NCBI GenBank assembly: GCA_028753945.1 | Contig: JAPNXP010000018.1 | Span: forward strand, 2,791,643 to 2,855,642 | Origin: Hexactinellida sp. DTS-2022 | Lineage: Eukaryota; Porifera; Hexactinellida | DNA: 64,000 bases | Direction: 5' to 3' | Shown: one piece after another, positions 48,757 through 60,950 of the stretch | How positions within the stretch are numbered: the stretch's first letter is position 1 | Layout: each line of letters begins with the position of its first letter | Notes under the pieces: generated by a model | What the model saw: the letters and a program-made list of their open reading frames with translations, nothing else | Told to the model about the DNA's origin: nothing | The model's database searches: none | Position numbers and translations under genes: made by a program

Positions 48757-50142
48757 CAGTGGCTTAAAACTGCAGTTAATAGGAAATAGGCATTTGGGTT
48801 GCAGGAACTCAAAAGTGAAGTATTATTGACATCATAGGCGTCATTAATTGGGGGGGGGGGGGGGGGGGGGACAGGCCCCCCAGTTTATTAACCTCGAAGT
48901 TTCATAGATTGATTGTTTTTACAATGAATGCGACTATTCATTCTACTGATTCTTTCGCAAGGTGTTACAATAATAAATTGTTAACTTATTGTTAATTGTG
49001 TAATGATATTAATAATGAGATAATATAAACAATGAGGTACAGAGATAAACCTTTTTTGCCCCCCCCCCCCCCCCCCAGATTTAGAAGGATACCAAAAATA
49101 TCGACGACTATGATTGACATATAGGTTATTGATAGCTGGGAATTGAATGGCATCACCAAAAATGATGCATGCAGTCTCTTAAGTTTAGTTCTGGGTAATT
49201 TATTGTAAATCAATGAAAAACAAAATTTTGGTTTGTTAACAATCTTTTAATATTCACCCATGACTATAGGAATAAAAGGATTTATACACTCATGTAAAGG
49301 TGGTATATGTTTACTAAAGAAATTATAATGTGTATTAGAACTCATAGAACACTTTGATCAATGTTTCTTGCATAGCAGTCTCTGGCGCATCACACTAAAT
49401 CACCTCCGAATTGTACAAAACTAACTTCTTCAGTTTCAAAAATCCAATATGAGTTCATAGCGCGTTGCGCTGATTGATGAAATGGTCCTTAAGTGCTCAG
49501 TTGTTCTTATTATACAGTGTTTGCCATACATTTGCGCAACCAATAAGATATACTACTGAATAGTAGCGAATAATTAGTTTTAGATTTTCCAAAGAAACAC
49601 AAAGTGACAATGGAATTCGCTTAAATATTCAAAGTAGCGCAATGTTTCGGGAGCTAAGATTTCCAAAATTAATTCTTACAACATTAATCTATAATCTATC
49701 AAATTTCTCGTTGTTGTTTGATGAACATTTTTACCGCTTACCTGAGATTTCAATTTTAATAATTTTGAACAATTTTGGACATAAGAGCTTTTACCCCTTG
49801 TTAAAATTGAAATGCATCAGTGTAACAGTAAATCAGTATAGAAATATATATTTAGCATACTCATTTTGTATATATCTGAAAACAAAATTACCACAAATCC
49901 ACGATTCCTTATACAATGTAATTCAGAGTGAAATGATATTTGTTGTATTTGTAGAATTCTCAAAGCCACTAATGGAACTATACATTTGATATGATACGAG
50001 TATATTTATAGGCGTAGTTAGTGTTCAAATCAATCTAAATTTCATACAAACGTTAGCATACTATCTAACTTTAAATTTAATACCATTTAGAGGCATTTTG
50101 ATAACCACAAATATTTTCCTATTTCATGTGTTAAGCCACTAT
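48757..50142 (-). repeat. R1 repeat copy C (interrupted by a hAT-like MITE)
   Basis: Inverted copy of R1, nearly identical to copy B. Ends are CAGTGGCTTAAAACTG and TTAAGCCACTAT; ATATGACA on the left and GTATGACA on the right may be an 8-bp duplication, which with the CAG-type end suggests a hAT-like origin. The open frame at 49642-49989 has no homolog I recognise and is not in the other copies as a conserved frame. Confidence 0.8.
48833..49112. mobile_element. G-run hAT-like MITE, 280 bp, nested in R1
   Basis: CATAGGCGTC at the left, GACGACTATG at the right; ATTGACAT duplicated at 48825-48832 and 49113-49120. R1 copies A and B read through this site without it. Long runs of G and C flank the AT-rich centre. 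Confidence 0.9.
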
Positions 50143-51864
50143 GTATGACAAGATATCATAAAACGAATATACTAACAGATATTTAAATCAATATCAAATA
50201 TTCAATGTACTACACGTTAAGTAATGTGAACCTTGGGCGTACGCTTTTCAATCAGTTTTGATACCGATCTCTGGGTACAAAACTCCGGAAATATTTTTTG
50301 TAGGAATGGGCCTTTTCAGCCGGACATTCGGAACCCAACATCTAATGGCATTAGTACCTGGAAGCACTGACGTGAGGCCTAGCAATATCATGTTGTAGGA
50401 TAACTTCCTAGCATAGTTTCCCTTGAATTGATGAAACTGATCCAATCACCTCAAGCCACTTCACTTTATCTGAAAATTCGAAAAATAGGGAGTCTAATGT
50501 GCAAATTTGGTGCCTTTTGGAAAATATGGGCTGAACGACTCATAAACGCTCAAAAAATACAAAATTTAAGATAAGTTGAAATAGTTATATAATTTAGTAA
50601 TAGAATCCAAAAGTATTTCAATTACTGCAATATAAGTTATATAACTAAGCATCTCACAAAAGAAATAGGAAGACATTTATAATGGAAATGCAAAACGCTA
50701 GGGAAACGTGTAAAATACCTAATAATTTAATCAAAATACCATAGTAACGATAGAGTATTTATTATTTACTACCGGGGTTTTTCATTTAAAATTTTACTAA
50801 AATCGAGAAAAATATATTGCCCATATTTGGGGGTGTTAAAAAACGTAACAATTGGTATTGCAATGAGTCTTTAACAAAAATTCGAGTGGATATTAGAAAG
50901 TAAGATATTTAGGTGTATTTTTAAGGAAAAAAAGATCGATAACTTAAAGCGTGTAATTTTAAGCACTTAATTCATCATGATGTAATACACTCATTATCAC
51001 GAGTGTTATCTTAGCGGCGGATTCATCGGCGGATTCGCAGACCTCACGTTTATGCTAATAACTCAAAAAGTTTACGCTGTGCGTGAAAAAATTATTACAT
51101 CAGCGGAAAGATGAAAGTTGTGACAACCCATGTATAATCCCAAAATGTCAAAATTCCTTAAACGTATTTAGACCTCGGTTTTTCCGTATTAACTCAAAAA
51201 TTATTCATTATATCAAATTTTCATTTTAGTCACATGTTTATCTCACCTATGACAACCTGTCATGTAAATTTCAAAACAAAATATTCATTTTTGAAAAAAA
51301 TATTAATAACATAAATTTCACTAAATCGGCTTACAATGATGATTTGCATACCTATCCAATATCCATAATGTAGAATATGTTGTCAACTCTAAATAAGTAA
51401 TACTATTGATAAGAATTTATTATGTCCTTTGTTTATAATTCAATGATTTCTTACTATAAATATACACTGCCTTTCTTCTACTTGATTTTCTTATTATTTT
51501 CAAACTCACATTTTCACTTTTTTCTTCAAACATCTTTTTGACTTTACAGAATATTTATCATCTCCATTTTCTCCTCATTTCATTTTCTGCTCTCTTCTTT
51601 ATTCCTCCAAGTCGATTCTTCCAATTCAAGTGAGTTTATTTATTTAATTTGCCTTAGCTACTTTTTTATTTATTAATAATACCAGGGCAGGCCATGGCCG
51701 GACCGATATTTTAACCACTACATTTTGAAAGATCAGATCTAAAATTTAATTTACAATATCGTGGCCCTCAAGGTTTGGATGCCCAAGACTGTTCTTCTTA
51801 TCCGGAAATTCGTATTAATTAACCGTGTTCGTATTAATTAACGAGGTTCTACTGTAGTAGTATA

Positions 51865-52053
51865 CAGTGGTGTTCGCCTAATAGCAAGTCGCATTTTGCA
51901 CGAAATTTCCTTGCTAATAGGCGAACTTGCTAATAGGCGAACTAGCTATTAGAGGAACAAATTTAACATTAAATGCTCGCTTGGGGACAAAAGGTAACTT
52001 GCTAATAGAGCAATATTGCTATTAGAGCAATTGCTATTAGGCGAACACTACTG
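51865..52053. mobile_element. pogo-like MITE nested in MULE, 189 bp
   Basis: CAGTGGTGTTCGCCTAATAG at the left, inverse of CAGTAGTGTTCGCCTAATAG at the right; TA on both sides. TTGCTAATAG and its inverse repeat inside. It lies just before the first transposase frame. Confidence 0.88.
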
Positions 52054-52103
52054 TATATGCATTGATTTAATAATTAAAATAATTATAATTATTTCATCTA
52101 GTA

Positions 52104-54829
52104 ATGACTTCAATAGAGCAATTCGTCGAAGCTCTCCAGAAACTCGGCTATGAAAGCTTCGATAGCGTAAGAAATGCTTTGAACAAAGGAGACAAACATA
52201 AGCCAAAAAATGTCTGGGGAAAATTGTCAATTATTCTTTTTGGAAAAAACAAGGCTACTAAGCTCGATTCTCTCAGCTCCAAATGGAGATTGAATAGAGG
52301 AAACTTTCAGCATCTCGTAAAGCAAATGATCAGTACGCGTAAGTCTATCATTCCCAATGATGTATCCAAATTGGCAGTAGAGCATATCAGTACTCAGTTA
52401 ATATCTGTTAGCTCATATCCTGACACCGTAGAGCTCAGTAAGATGAGTTTGAAGGAGTTCGATTTCAGTTTTCCTAGTTTACAGCGAGACGTAACGAATA
52501 ACAGTTTGCTAGGTTTATTGGCATCTGGTTGCGATGACTGCCAACTTTACGGTCTGATGTCTAAGATAGCTTCTTCTCCTCCCCAAACAGGGAGGACTGA
52601 TAGCCATTTTTGGTAATTCGTAAACTGTAATAAAGGTCTATGGTTAGATGCAATTAATTTTTAAGCTTAGAGTGTCAGCTTGTTAGTGGTGAGTTCATGC
52701 TAGTGGATGACAAACTCCACGACCAGTCGAAAAAGTTTAGTTGCTGTCTAATGGAGTCAATGCAATGGATTCGACTAATCAGGCGAAATTGTAACTTAGT
52801 GGAAGCATGGATTTTAGTTGAAAACATTAGTTGTAGGATATTAGAGCTATTTGGGAATTCATACATATATAGCTATCACAGTCCAACAACTAGATATATT
52901 CACTAGCTTTATTCTAGCCTGTCGAGAAAGTTCAGATACTTTAAGCTCATTTCATGAATCTTTGTCCCTAATTGCATCATACCTCTTCTTCTTCTGATCA
53001 ACAAGTCCCGGTATTGTCATCTATCGATGACCCGCAACCTGAAATTGATATTACCTCCAATATCCCTGAGTCCAAATTGCTAGTGCCATCAGTAGATGAC
53101 AGTACTCTGGGTAATGAAGTCATAGTTGAACAATCCGTGTTTAGTGAGGAAATCTGTGGTTAATTTTTGCTAAGTGGAATGGAATGGAAAAGTATTACAC
53201 AAATTCATGGAGACTCTGTAGTATTTTCTAAAGATTGGACCAATTTATTTAGTTCAAAAATCGAGGGAAATTTTGTATGTGTTCTTTCTTTTCAATTCAA
53301 AAAGGTTAATAAACTTAGTAGTAGAAACCAAATAGCTGTTTTTTTAGAGCAAAAGCAGCGTGTAAGTTTAAAGATTGTTTTGAATTTACATTTGTAATAA
53401 AGAAAAAGCCGTTGGAGTGTAAAATTGGTGATAATATTATTGTGGAGTATGTTGCTTATGGAACCTTATCTGAACAGCATTTTGATAATACAACTGTGCA
53501 CAACCCACACGAAATTTATCACATTCGCATAGGATAGAAGTAGCCAGAGGGGTAGCACATACATCTGTAAATGCTTATTTCTAAGATCAATTTGATTCTG
53601 TGGAGAACACAAACTTAGCACTTAATTATGGTAACCTAAATAAGGTTAGAAGTTCTGCAGTCCTGCGAAAAGCTAAATTTGATTTGTCTAGTTTACAGAG
53701 GTATTCTAATGATAACTGGACTGAGTTAATTAGCTTACAACAGTATTATAGAAATAGTATTATTGGTCTTCATGTTAGAGGTTACATATAGTCACTAAGT
53801 CGTAATCCTTTTATTGTACATATGTACACTGAAGATCAAATCAAAATATTGAAATTGTTTAAAGATATAAGAATTGTTCTTCACTTAGATGCCACAGGAT
53901 CAATTGTTAGGAAAATAGAACCCTCACTAAAGAAAGTATTCTATTAAGCTCTTACTGTAAGACATCCTACTTACTCCACTAGTCCAATTCCACTAGCAGA
54001 AATGATTAGTTCAGGACACACCAGTGCTGAAATAAGTTGTTTTTGCACAAATGGTCCCTTGATGCAAAGAAAGTACTGCGCGATATAAACATTTCACAAG
54101 TTGAAATAGATTTCAGCTGGGTTTTGATTCACAGTTCTTGTAGTATTTTTCTCAAGTGTGATATAGATACTTATCTCCATAAGTGTTGGAATATGGTAGA
54201 TGTAAATTCTGCAGTTAATGAAACGGACTTTAAAGTAATTCTTCACTTATGTTCGGCTCATTTAATACACAGCATAGGATTTCATATAAATAAAAAATTT
54301 AAACTACAAAAAGATGTGAGAAAATTGTTTTTACATTGTATCGGATTTATTGTACGCGCTGTTGAAAAGACAAGTATCAATAATTTATTCCATACTTTAT
54401 GCATTGTATTTATGAGTAGTTCTTTAAGTGCAATAGTAAAGAACACATACTCATTTGCTAGAAACATACATTCGTAATGAATCCGCAAACTCCTTGGAGA
54501 CTAATGAATATTTGATAGAAGAACATATGGATGATAATAATATTGCTAGTGATAACAAGGATAGTAAAACATACAGAGAAAAATCCCCTTTCGGCAAACA
54601 TTTTGTAAATATTGCAAAAAATTGCAAATCTTGGATCAACAATATACCAGGAAAAAATGCAGATCCAAACCCTTGTTATAATCCTGAGCTTATAGAATAC
54701 TTGTTAACATTCTACCTGCCTATATTACCTTTATGGAGTGGAATAATCTTAGGACCTATTTGTGTAGCGCAGCAGTTCCCAAACTGGGATCCGCGAGGCA
54801 CTTTTTGTAGGACCGCGAGATATAATTAA
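52104..54829 (+). pseudogene. MULE-type transposase fragments upstream of OTU domain
   Basis: The first frame (52104-52616) is an N-terminal region with WGKLSIILFGKNKATKLDSL and KWRLNRGNFQHLVKQ. Later pieces in several frames include IVLHLDATGSIVRKI near 53870 (a catalytic-type D in a beta strand), IPLAEMISSGHTSAEIS, VEIDFSWVLIHSSC and LHLCSAHLIHSIGF (C-x2-H), in the order of MULE/vertnin-like transposases. There are many stops and frame changes, and a hAT MITE splits the gene at 54770. It is non-functional. The exact MULE subfamily is uncertain. Confidence 0.8.
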
Positions 54830-55087
54830 AACAATTTTCATAGTGAGATATTTTGAATTTTTTTTATAAATAATCATTTCTTGTAAGCGAACATTTAGTA
54901 ATACAGGTTTAATATGTAATATAACAATAGTTTCGTTTCTTTCTGTCATAATTTAGTAGTTTTTTCAAATGTATTTAAATTACAAGTTTAGCAATTTTTG
55001 TACATTATTTCATGGGGACCGAAAGACGTTCCCAAATGAATATGGGGACTAAATTGCCATTCTTTTCAAAAAGTTTGGGAACAACTG
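54770..55087. mobile_element. hAT MITE inserted in the MULE transposase, 318 bp
   Basis: CAGCAGTTCCCAAAC at the left and GTTTGGGAACAACTG at the right; GTGTAGCG duplicated at 54762-54769 and 55088-55095. The coding sequence resumes directly after it, so the insertion is younger than the MULE. Confidence 0.93.
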
Positions 55088-55130
55088 GTGTAGCGGATAA
55101 GAACAAGACTAGCATCTTTAACAACGCTTT

Positions 55131-56138
55131 GTGGAGAATTGGATGCGTATTGTTAAGTTAAATATTTTGGAATCCAAAACTAATTTGAGGCCTGGAGATT
55201 TGATACAATTGCTATATCCTGGTATGGTAAGTAGGTTATCAGCATTTCAATTTGCCTTTCACCCGCGAGCGAATAAGGTATTTAAAGGTCATAAAAGAGT
55301 AAGAAATAGTTTGGAAGAGGAAAGTGTTGAAGAATGGTCACGAAAAAATAAAGTATATTGCGGTTATTTACAACCTAAATCATATGAATTTCAAACATTT
55401 AAGAAGAAAAAAGTTGAGAATAAAAACAAAATATGTAAAATTAAGCGTAAATTTGTCCCACGAAAATATGAAAAGTTATCTAGTTTACGTACGCAAACTG
55501 CATCAAAGGTAATGCGAGTGGCCTCTATAATTACAGATGAGGAAATAGTTGAGACGGGGATAATAAGATATGTACTACCAAGCTTTCGTCCCCCACATAC
55601 AGACTGGGATATTTCTACGTGTAAAAAGTGGAAGTTTCACTTTCGAGAGGAGTTACCGTACTATATTAATGATATTTTAGATAATGAAGAAAGTTTATTT
55701 AGTTATTCGCCAAACTTGACTCAATATATAATTGGCGATGGAAATTGCTATTTCTCGACAATTTCTTATCTCATCACTGGTAGTCAAGATTTCCATGCAG
55801 AGTTTAGGGAGCAAATAATTGATCATATGCTAGGTGACCTAAGTATGAGTTGCAATAAATATTTACGCACAAAATATGTTTATACGCAGGGTAATTATCG
55901 AAATGTACAAGACTGGGTCAACAAAACAGGAATGAGAAAGAGTGGGAAATGGGCTACAGATTTTGAGGTGTTTGCAACTGCTTTGTTATTTAATATAGAT
56001 ATCTGGGTATTCTTGGGTCCGTTGGGAACACGTTGGATTGGATTTTCAGGGAATGGATCAACTTTTGAAGAGTTGATGAAGGCGCCAACCCCAAATGGGA
56101 TATATTATATAAATACGAAATATTGGGAATCATTATGA
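55131..56138 (+). CDS. OTU-protease-like domain protein of MULE (C-terminal part)
   Basis: An open frame of 335 codons. Residues about 202-206 are GDGNC with the OTU nucleophile cysteine, followed by YFSTISYLITG, FHAEFREQIIDHM and WATDFEVFATALLFNIDIWV, the OTU fold's conserved helices. The end, NGIYYINTKYWESL, is where the family has its catalytic histidine (often HY); here K-Y is found, so activity is doubtful. The N-terminal about 90 residues continue the transposase C-terminus across the MITE at 54770-55087, so the original protein was a transposase-OTU fusion and this methionine is probably internal. Codon use is AT-rich like the element. Confidence 0.8.
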   Translation: MENWMRIVKLNILESKTNLRPGDLIQLLYPGMVSRLSAFQFAFHPRANKVFKGHKRVRNSLEEESVEEWSRKNKVYCGYLQPKSYEFQTFKKKKVENKNKICKIKRKFVPRKYEKLSSLRTQTASKVMRVASIITDEEIVETGIIRYVLPSFRPPHTDWDISTCKKWKFHFREELPYYINDILDNEESLFSYSPNLTQYIIGDGNCYFSTISYLITGSQDFHAEFREQIIDHMLGDLSMSCNKYLRTKYVYTQGNYRNVQDWVNKTGMRKSGKWATDFEVFATALLFNIDIWVFLGPLGTRWIGFSGNGSTFEELMKAPTPNGIYYINTKYWESL

Positions 56139-58749
56139 ACATATTTTTTCTGTTAAATTCGAAAATAATAGTTAATAAATTTATTATTGAACAAGGCAGA
56201 GTTTTAGAAGAGTTGCAATAGTTTTACCACAATATGTAGATGTACTATCCTGTTATATTTAATGGCGCCCTTTTAATATCGTAGCAGTGAAAGGAATTCA
56301 TGCATATTATCATTAATGTGTTAAATCCTAAACCAATAAACTAGTTCTCACTTTATTTCAATGTTCCTACTAAGTAGTTCTCTACCTTTTTTAGAATAAC
56401 TTTGGTTATCTCGATCTTTCTTATCTCATATAAGCATTACTAATATTTGTCACCATTTTAATATCATGCACTCGTTGGTAAGTCATATTCTGAGATAATA
56501 TGTAGCTTTACATTTATATTGAGATTCACCCTCTTTAAAAGACAAATACGTATATTTGGAGAGAAGGAACAACGGCACAAGTAAGATGATTCAGATAGAA
56601 GTTACGCAGATTATGGAAATGAAAAAACCTGGAGTTGCTTAAAATACCTAACATTGTTGTAGTAACCATAATAATGTTCATATGTCTGATTCTATCTTAA
56701 TGATATTACATTCCAAATATACTTTGTATATGAAGTTGTTTTATTATGTAAGGTATTGCAATCGTGTTTCAGAAAGTAATCACTAATCCTGATATAATTA
56801 GGAAGTGCAGTCATTAATTATTCTTCAGAGGTACCAAAACTTTAATTCCTGTGAACACTGTGACGCAAATCAAATAAATTCTTATCGATAGTATTACGTA
56901 TTAGAGTTGATAGAGTTGACAACATATTCTACATTATGGATATTGGATAGGTATGCAAATCATCATTGTAAGCCGATTTTAGTAAATTTAAGTTATTAAT
57001 ATTTTTTTCAAAAATGAATATTTTGTTTTGAAATTTACATGACAGGTTGTCATAGGTGAGATAGACATGTGACTGGAATGAAAATTTGATATAAAGAATA
57101 ATTTTTGAGTTATTACGGAAAAACCGAGGTCTAGATTTGAGCGAAAATTGCTAAGTCATCTTAGGGAATTTTGACATTTTGGGACTATATATGGGTTGTC
57201 ACAACTTTCATCTTTCCGCTGACGTAATAGTTTTTCACGTACAGCGTAAACTTTTTGAGTTATTAGCATAAACGTGAGGTCTCGAATCCGCCGATGAATC
57301 CGCCGCTAAGATAACACTCGTCTCATTATCTCAAAGATTATTGTAGTTAGGCATATATAATCTATTATCAATGAATAGGAAGTTACCTATTGCGGATAGA
57401 TCAGTACCAGCCTAGTCTACATAAAATAGATAGTTTTTGAGTTATGGCTCATTTTAGGAAATATAAATTTCCCTGGCAACCGAGGAATGTGTCAACATTC
57501 CATTTATAATTTCGATATATTTAATTCAACTAGTTATGGGCAATCATCATGTTCGAATTTTGAACATGTATAACGCGGCTAACTATGTTAAAAGCAGGCT
57601 AGAAAAACACGATAATACCCACCAAAAATAGCGATTACGTAATCAAATGTTGACATAGCTCAATTCTGATGGGTGCTATGCATACCTTGATATCATGTTC
57701 CCATATGGTTATAGAACATGTGTGAGGTCTATCACTACTAGTTAATTAGATAACGATATATAACCTATTTATCAATGGCCTTACTATAATCCATGGTCCA
57801 GTTTCATAAAGTTGGTGCATAGGCCTTATATAACGTAGGTCACGCTTACAGGTATTTTCAGAAAATCTCATTTATACGTCTGTACGAAAGTAGAAGGTTT
57901 AATCATTGTTTGAAAAATTGTCATTTGACACAAATTCTGTGCAAAGAATTATATCGCTCATCTACTAAGATAGCCTAGCTAAATTCGTAACATAGGACTT
58001 GCAACACTTTTTGCACATGGAAACCGAGTAGATGGCAATACAATCGACTCCGCTGAGCTACCGGTAAATGGGTGAACCGTTCAAAATGGTCATTGGTTCT
58101 AGGTACAGACAAAGGCAATAGGTAACAATACAAAGATTTCTGTTAATAAGGTCAAACATTTGTCTCTTTAGTGAATGTTTGGAGTTAATCAAGAAAAAAT
58201 TAGGTTAATCGGGTGAAATTTACTTTTAATTGGATCAAATTTTGGTTAAACTGGTCAATTTTTCGGTTAATAGAGTCAAATTTAATTTACCCCAAACCTG
58301 TACTAAACTCGTATTTCTGATACACACTAGGGAAAAGTATCAAGCTCTAGTGCGTATACTTTTAGTGGAAGGTATATCAATCAATAATAACAGAATTTAG
58401 AGTTATAGGAAAACTCAATGTTTTACAATTTCCATTGTTATTGTATAAATAGTGACTATTTATAATTTTCAAATTCCCTGGCTAGATTCTGAAAATATTC
58501 TGATAGGTTAACCCTCTCAGATAAGGTCACAATACTCTCAAATTCAAGTTACTCCCGCCGCATGCAAGTCACCCTTTCTTGTCCGAGACGTTACCCTGTC
58601 AAGGTTGAACATTGCAAGACATAATAACTAGGAGCATAATTTAAGAAAATTTTCGCAAAAAGAGATAATGAAGCACGGAAAAACGTCGAAGAGCTGGAAA
58701 GGATCCTGGGATTGAAGAAGAGATAATAAATGGTATAAATACTTACCAT

Positions 58750-59345
58750 ATAATGAGATGAGAATCAGAGGATTGTTACTAAAGTTCGAAGGTGAAGAGT
58801 TCGCTCTACAAATGGGAAAATCTGATTTAGTTATAATTGAAGGATGGCTGTCTCGCTGGAAAACAAGCACCAGATAAAGTCTAGTTGCACGCATGACAAA
58901 AAGAGTAGTGCTGATTTCGAAGGAGCTGAGGTGTGGGGGTCAACAGTGTTACCTCAATTTTTGCAATCCTGAAAACATATAGAATGGAGATGATAGAGGA
59001 GTATATTACCGAGCTACGCCAGATAGTTCCTTATGATATACACATGAGAAGCTCAGTATACAAAAAGACTATTGAGCGTGTCACCATAGCATTATGCGCA
59101 AATATTCTTGGGAAATATAAATTAAATCTTTTGATGATTGGCAAGAGCAAGAAGCCAAGGTGTTTCAGAATATTAAAATGGATAGTTTGCCTATCAAATA
59201 TTTGTCGAAACACAAGCTTGGATGACTAGTGCTATGTTCCGAGAATTGGTTACCCAATGGGAAACTGCCCTCAAAAGAGACAAAAGAGATAGTCGTAAAT
59301 ACTGCACACTTATAACAATCGACAAGAGTTTCTTCTGTTTACTTC
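58750..59345 (+). pseudogene. Tigger (DDE_1) transposase remains
   Basis: In order: a CENP-B/Tc5-type helix-turn-helix segment with FALQMGKSDLVIIEGWLSRW (58752-58876), then RVTIALCANILGKYKLNLLM and IGKSKKPRCF in the frame 58933-59229, a hallmark of Tigger cores. MDSLPIKYLSKHKLG and, one frame on, WMTSAMFRELVTQWE follow near 59180-59270, corresponding to the Tigger LPxxYxxN...AWMT block. There are stops and frameshifts between them and the C-terminus is lost at the nested element. Confidence 0.88.
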
Positions 59346-59499
59346 GTTGCCAAATGTTGGCGACGAGTGAAAGCCTATACAATAGCTAATAGTTTCAAAA
59401 AATGTGGTTTTGCGAGGTTTTATCAATTCAGGTAATAGGATAGAGGAACTAAATATGACAGAGAAGATAGTGGGGCGGATAAGCTAAGATTTTAATAAC

Positions 59500-60950
59500 A
59501 ATTGTGCAGTAGTGTTAAAAGCTTCAAATTTGTTGTGCAACTAGAAAAATGTTATATAATGATTTAAGATTGGGAAGCACCTAGAATTCGACCTCTATGG
59601 TTCCAATTATGCCATTTTAATGCCCATATATGGTAAATTGGTAATATGATAATACTCAGCTACTTAACCATATATTGCTTCCAAATGTATTATTAGGTAA
59701 TGGAAGTCGGCTATACTGAACATTTACTTTTGGAAGGTAAACTCTATCTAGCCAATTTGGTTCCAATTATGCCCAATATATGATCATGTGACTAATAATT
59801 CGGCTATTTTACGAAACATCGTTCCAAGTGCATTAGCAGGGTATTGGAAGGCCTTTATCCTGCGTACTAAATATGAGCAAAATATTTAAACTTGTGGATG
59901 CAATACAGTCATCCACATTCCAATCTAATAAATTTCAAAATAACTGGAAACTTTGTGTTATATGTCAATATGACAAAAACGAACCATTCCAATGTCCCAG
60001 TCACTCAACACAATTTGACAAACTGTCTGGATACAAAGCACTGGTTGAAAATATAATCAGATTTCATGAACTAGGAGAACTGCCAAGAACTTTGCAGTTA
60101 ACAATATTAGATGATGGTCATGGTGTTGAAGAGACTCTTTCAGCAAACAATGCTAAGTGGCATAAAACTTGAAAACTGCAATTCAACAACACAATGCAGA
60201 AAGAGCAGAAAAGAGAGATCTGAAAATTTATCCTGATAGTAAGGAAACAACAGGGGTTTGCAAGCGCACCAGATTAAGATAATTTGACGTTTCTGAAATG
60301 GGTGTTGACTTGTGTTTCTTCTGTGGGCATCCGCGTGGTTCAGGTTAACTCCATGAAGCATACACTCTAGAACTGGACAGACGTGTGCGTAAATGTTTAT
60401 GACCTAGTAATGACATTTTGAATACAGATAAAATGCTCAGGTACGACTCAAAGTTTAAATGTCCAAATATGTAATTGATTGTGCCAAGTTTGAAGCTTTG
60501 GATGACTGTGTTGCATCCACAAGTGTAAATATTTTGGTCATATTTAATACGTAGGATAAAGGCCTTCAAATACCCAGCTAATGCACTAGGAAACGATGTT
60601 TCATGAAATAGCCGAATTATTGGTCATATGAGGACCATAGTATATGGACATAATTGGAACCAAATTGGCTAACTCAATTCTGTACTAGATAGAGTTTAGC
60701 TTCCAACAGTAAATGTTCAGAATAGCCGACTTCCTATACCTAAATAATAAATTTGGAAGCAATATAAGGCTAAGTAGCTGAGTATTAAGCATATTACCAA
60801 TTTACCATATATGGGCACTAAATGGCACAATTGGAACCATAGAGGTAGAATTCTAGTTGTCTCCCGATCTTAAATCATTACATATACATTATTCTAGTTG
60901 ACAACAGATTTGAATGTTTTTATCACTAATGCACAATTGTAAGGAATCAA
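59500..60950. mobile_element. Long-inverted-repeat element nested in Tigger
   Basis: Arms of at least 340 bp, left about 59500-59880 and right about 60548-60950, share GGTTCCAATTATGCC, CCATATATGGTAAATTGGTA and CAAATTTGTTGT. The outer ends blur around ACAATTGTGCA, so the exact limits and duplication are not fixed. One partial gene lies between the arms. Confidence 0.78.
59873..60172 (+). pseudogene. Unassigned zinc-binding-like ORF in nested element
   Basis: A 99-codon frame with WKLCVICQYDKNEPFQCPS (C-x2-C then C), GYKALVENIIRFHELGELPR, LDDGHGVEETL and NAKWHKT. The same protein style continues in other frames after the stop, with DLCFFCGHPRGSG and TLELDRRVRKCL. This layout is common at the N-terminus of proteins from animal selfish elements, but I cannot name the family. 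No catalytic core is visible, so the copy is truncated. Confidence 0.65.

Larger units (their letters stand above)
50999..57321 (+). mobile_element. Long-TIR Mutator-like element with OTU domain, 6.3 kb
   Basis: Both ends start ACGAGTGTTATCTTAGCGGC, with inverted arms of about 420-445 bp (to about 51420 and from about 56877). CTCATTATC is duplicated exactly at 50990-50998 and 57322-57330, the 9-bp size of Mutator. Inside, on the plus strand, are transposase fragments and an intact-looking OTU-like frame. Two smaller MITEs are nested (51865-52053 and 54770-55087). Confidence 0.93.

Noticed and set aside
49642-49989. A 115-codon frame inside R1 copy C.
   Set aside because: It is not preserved as a frame in R1 copies A and B.
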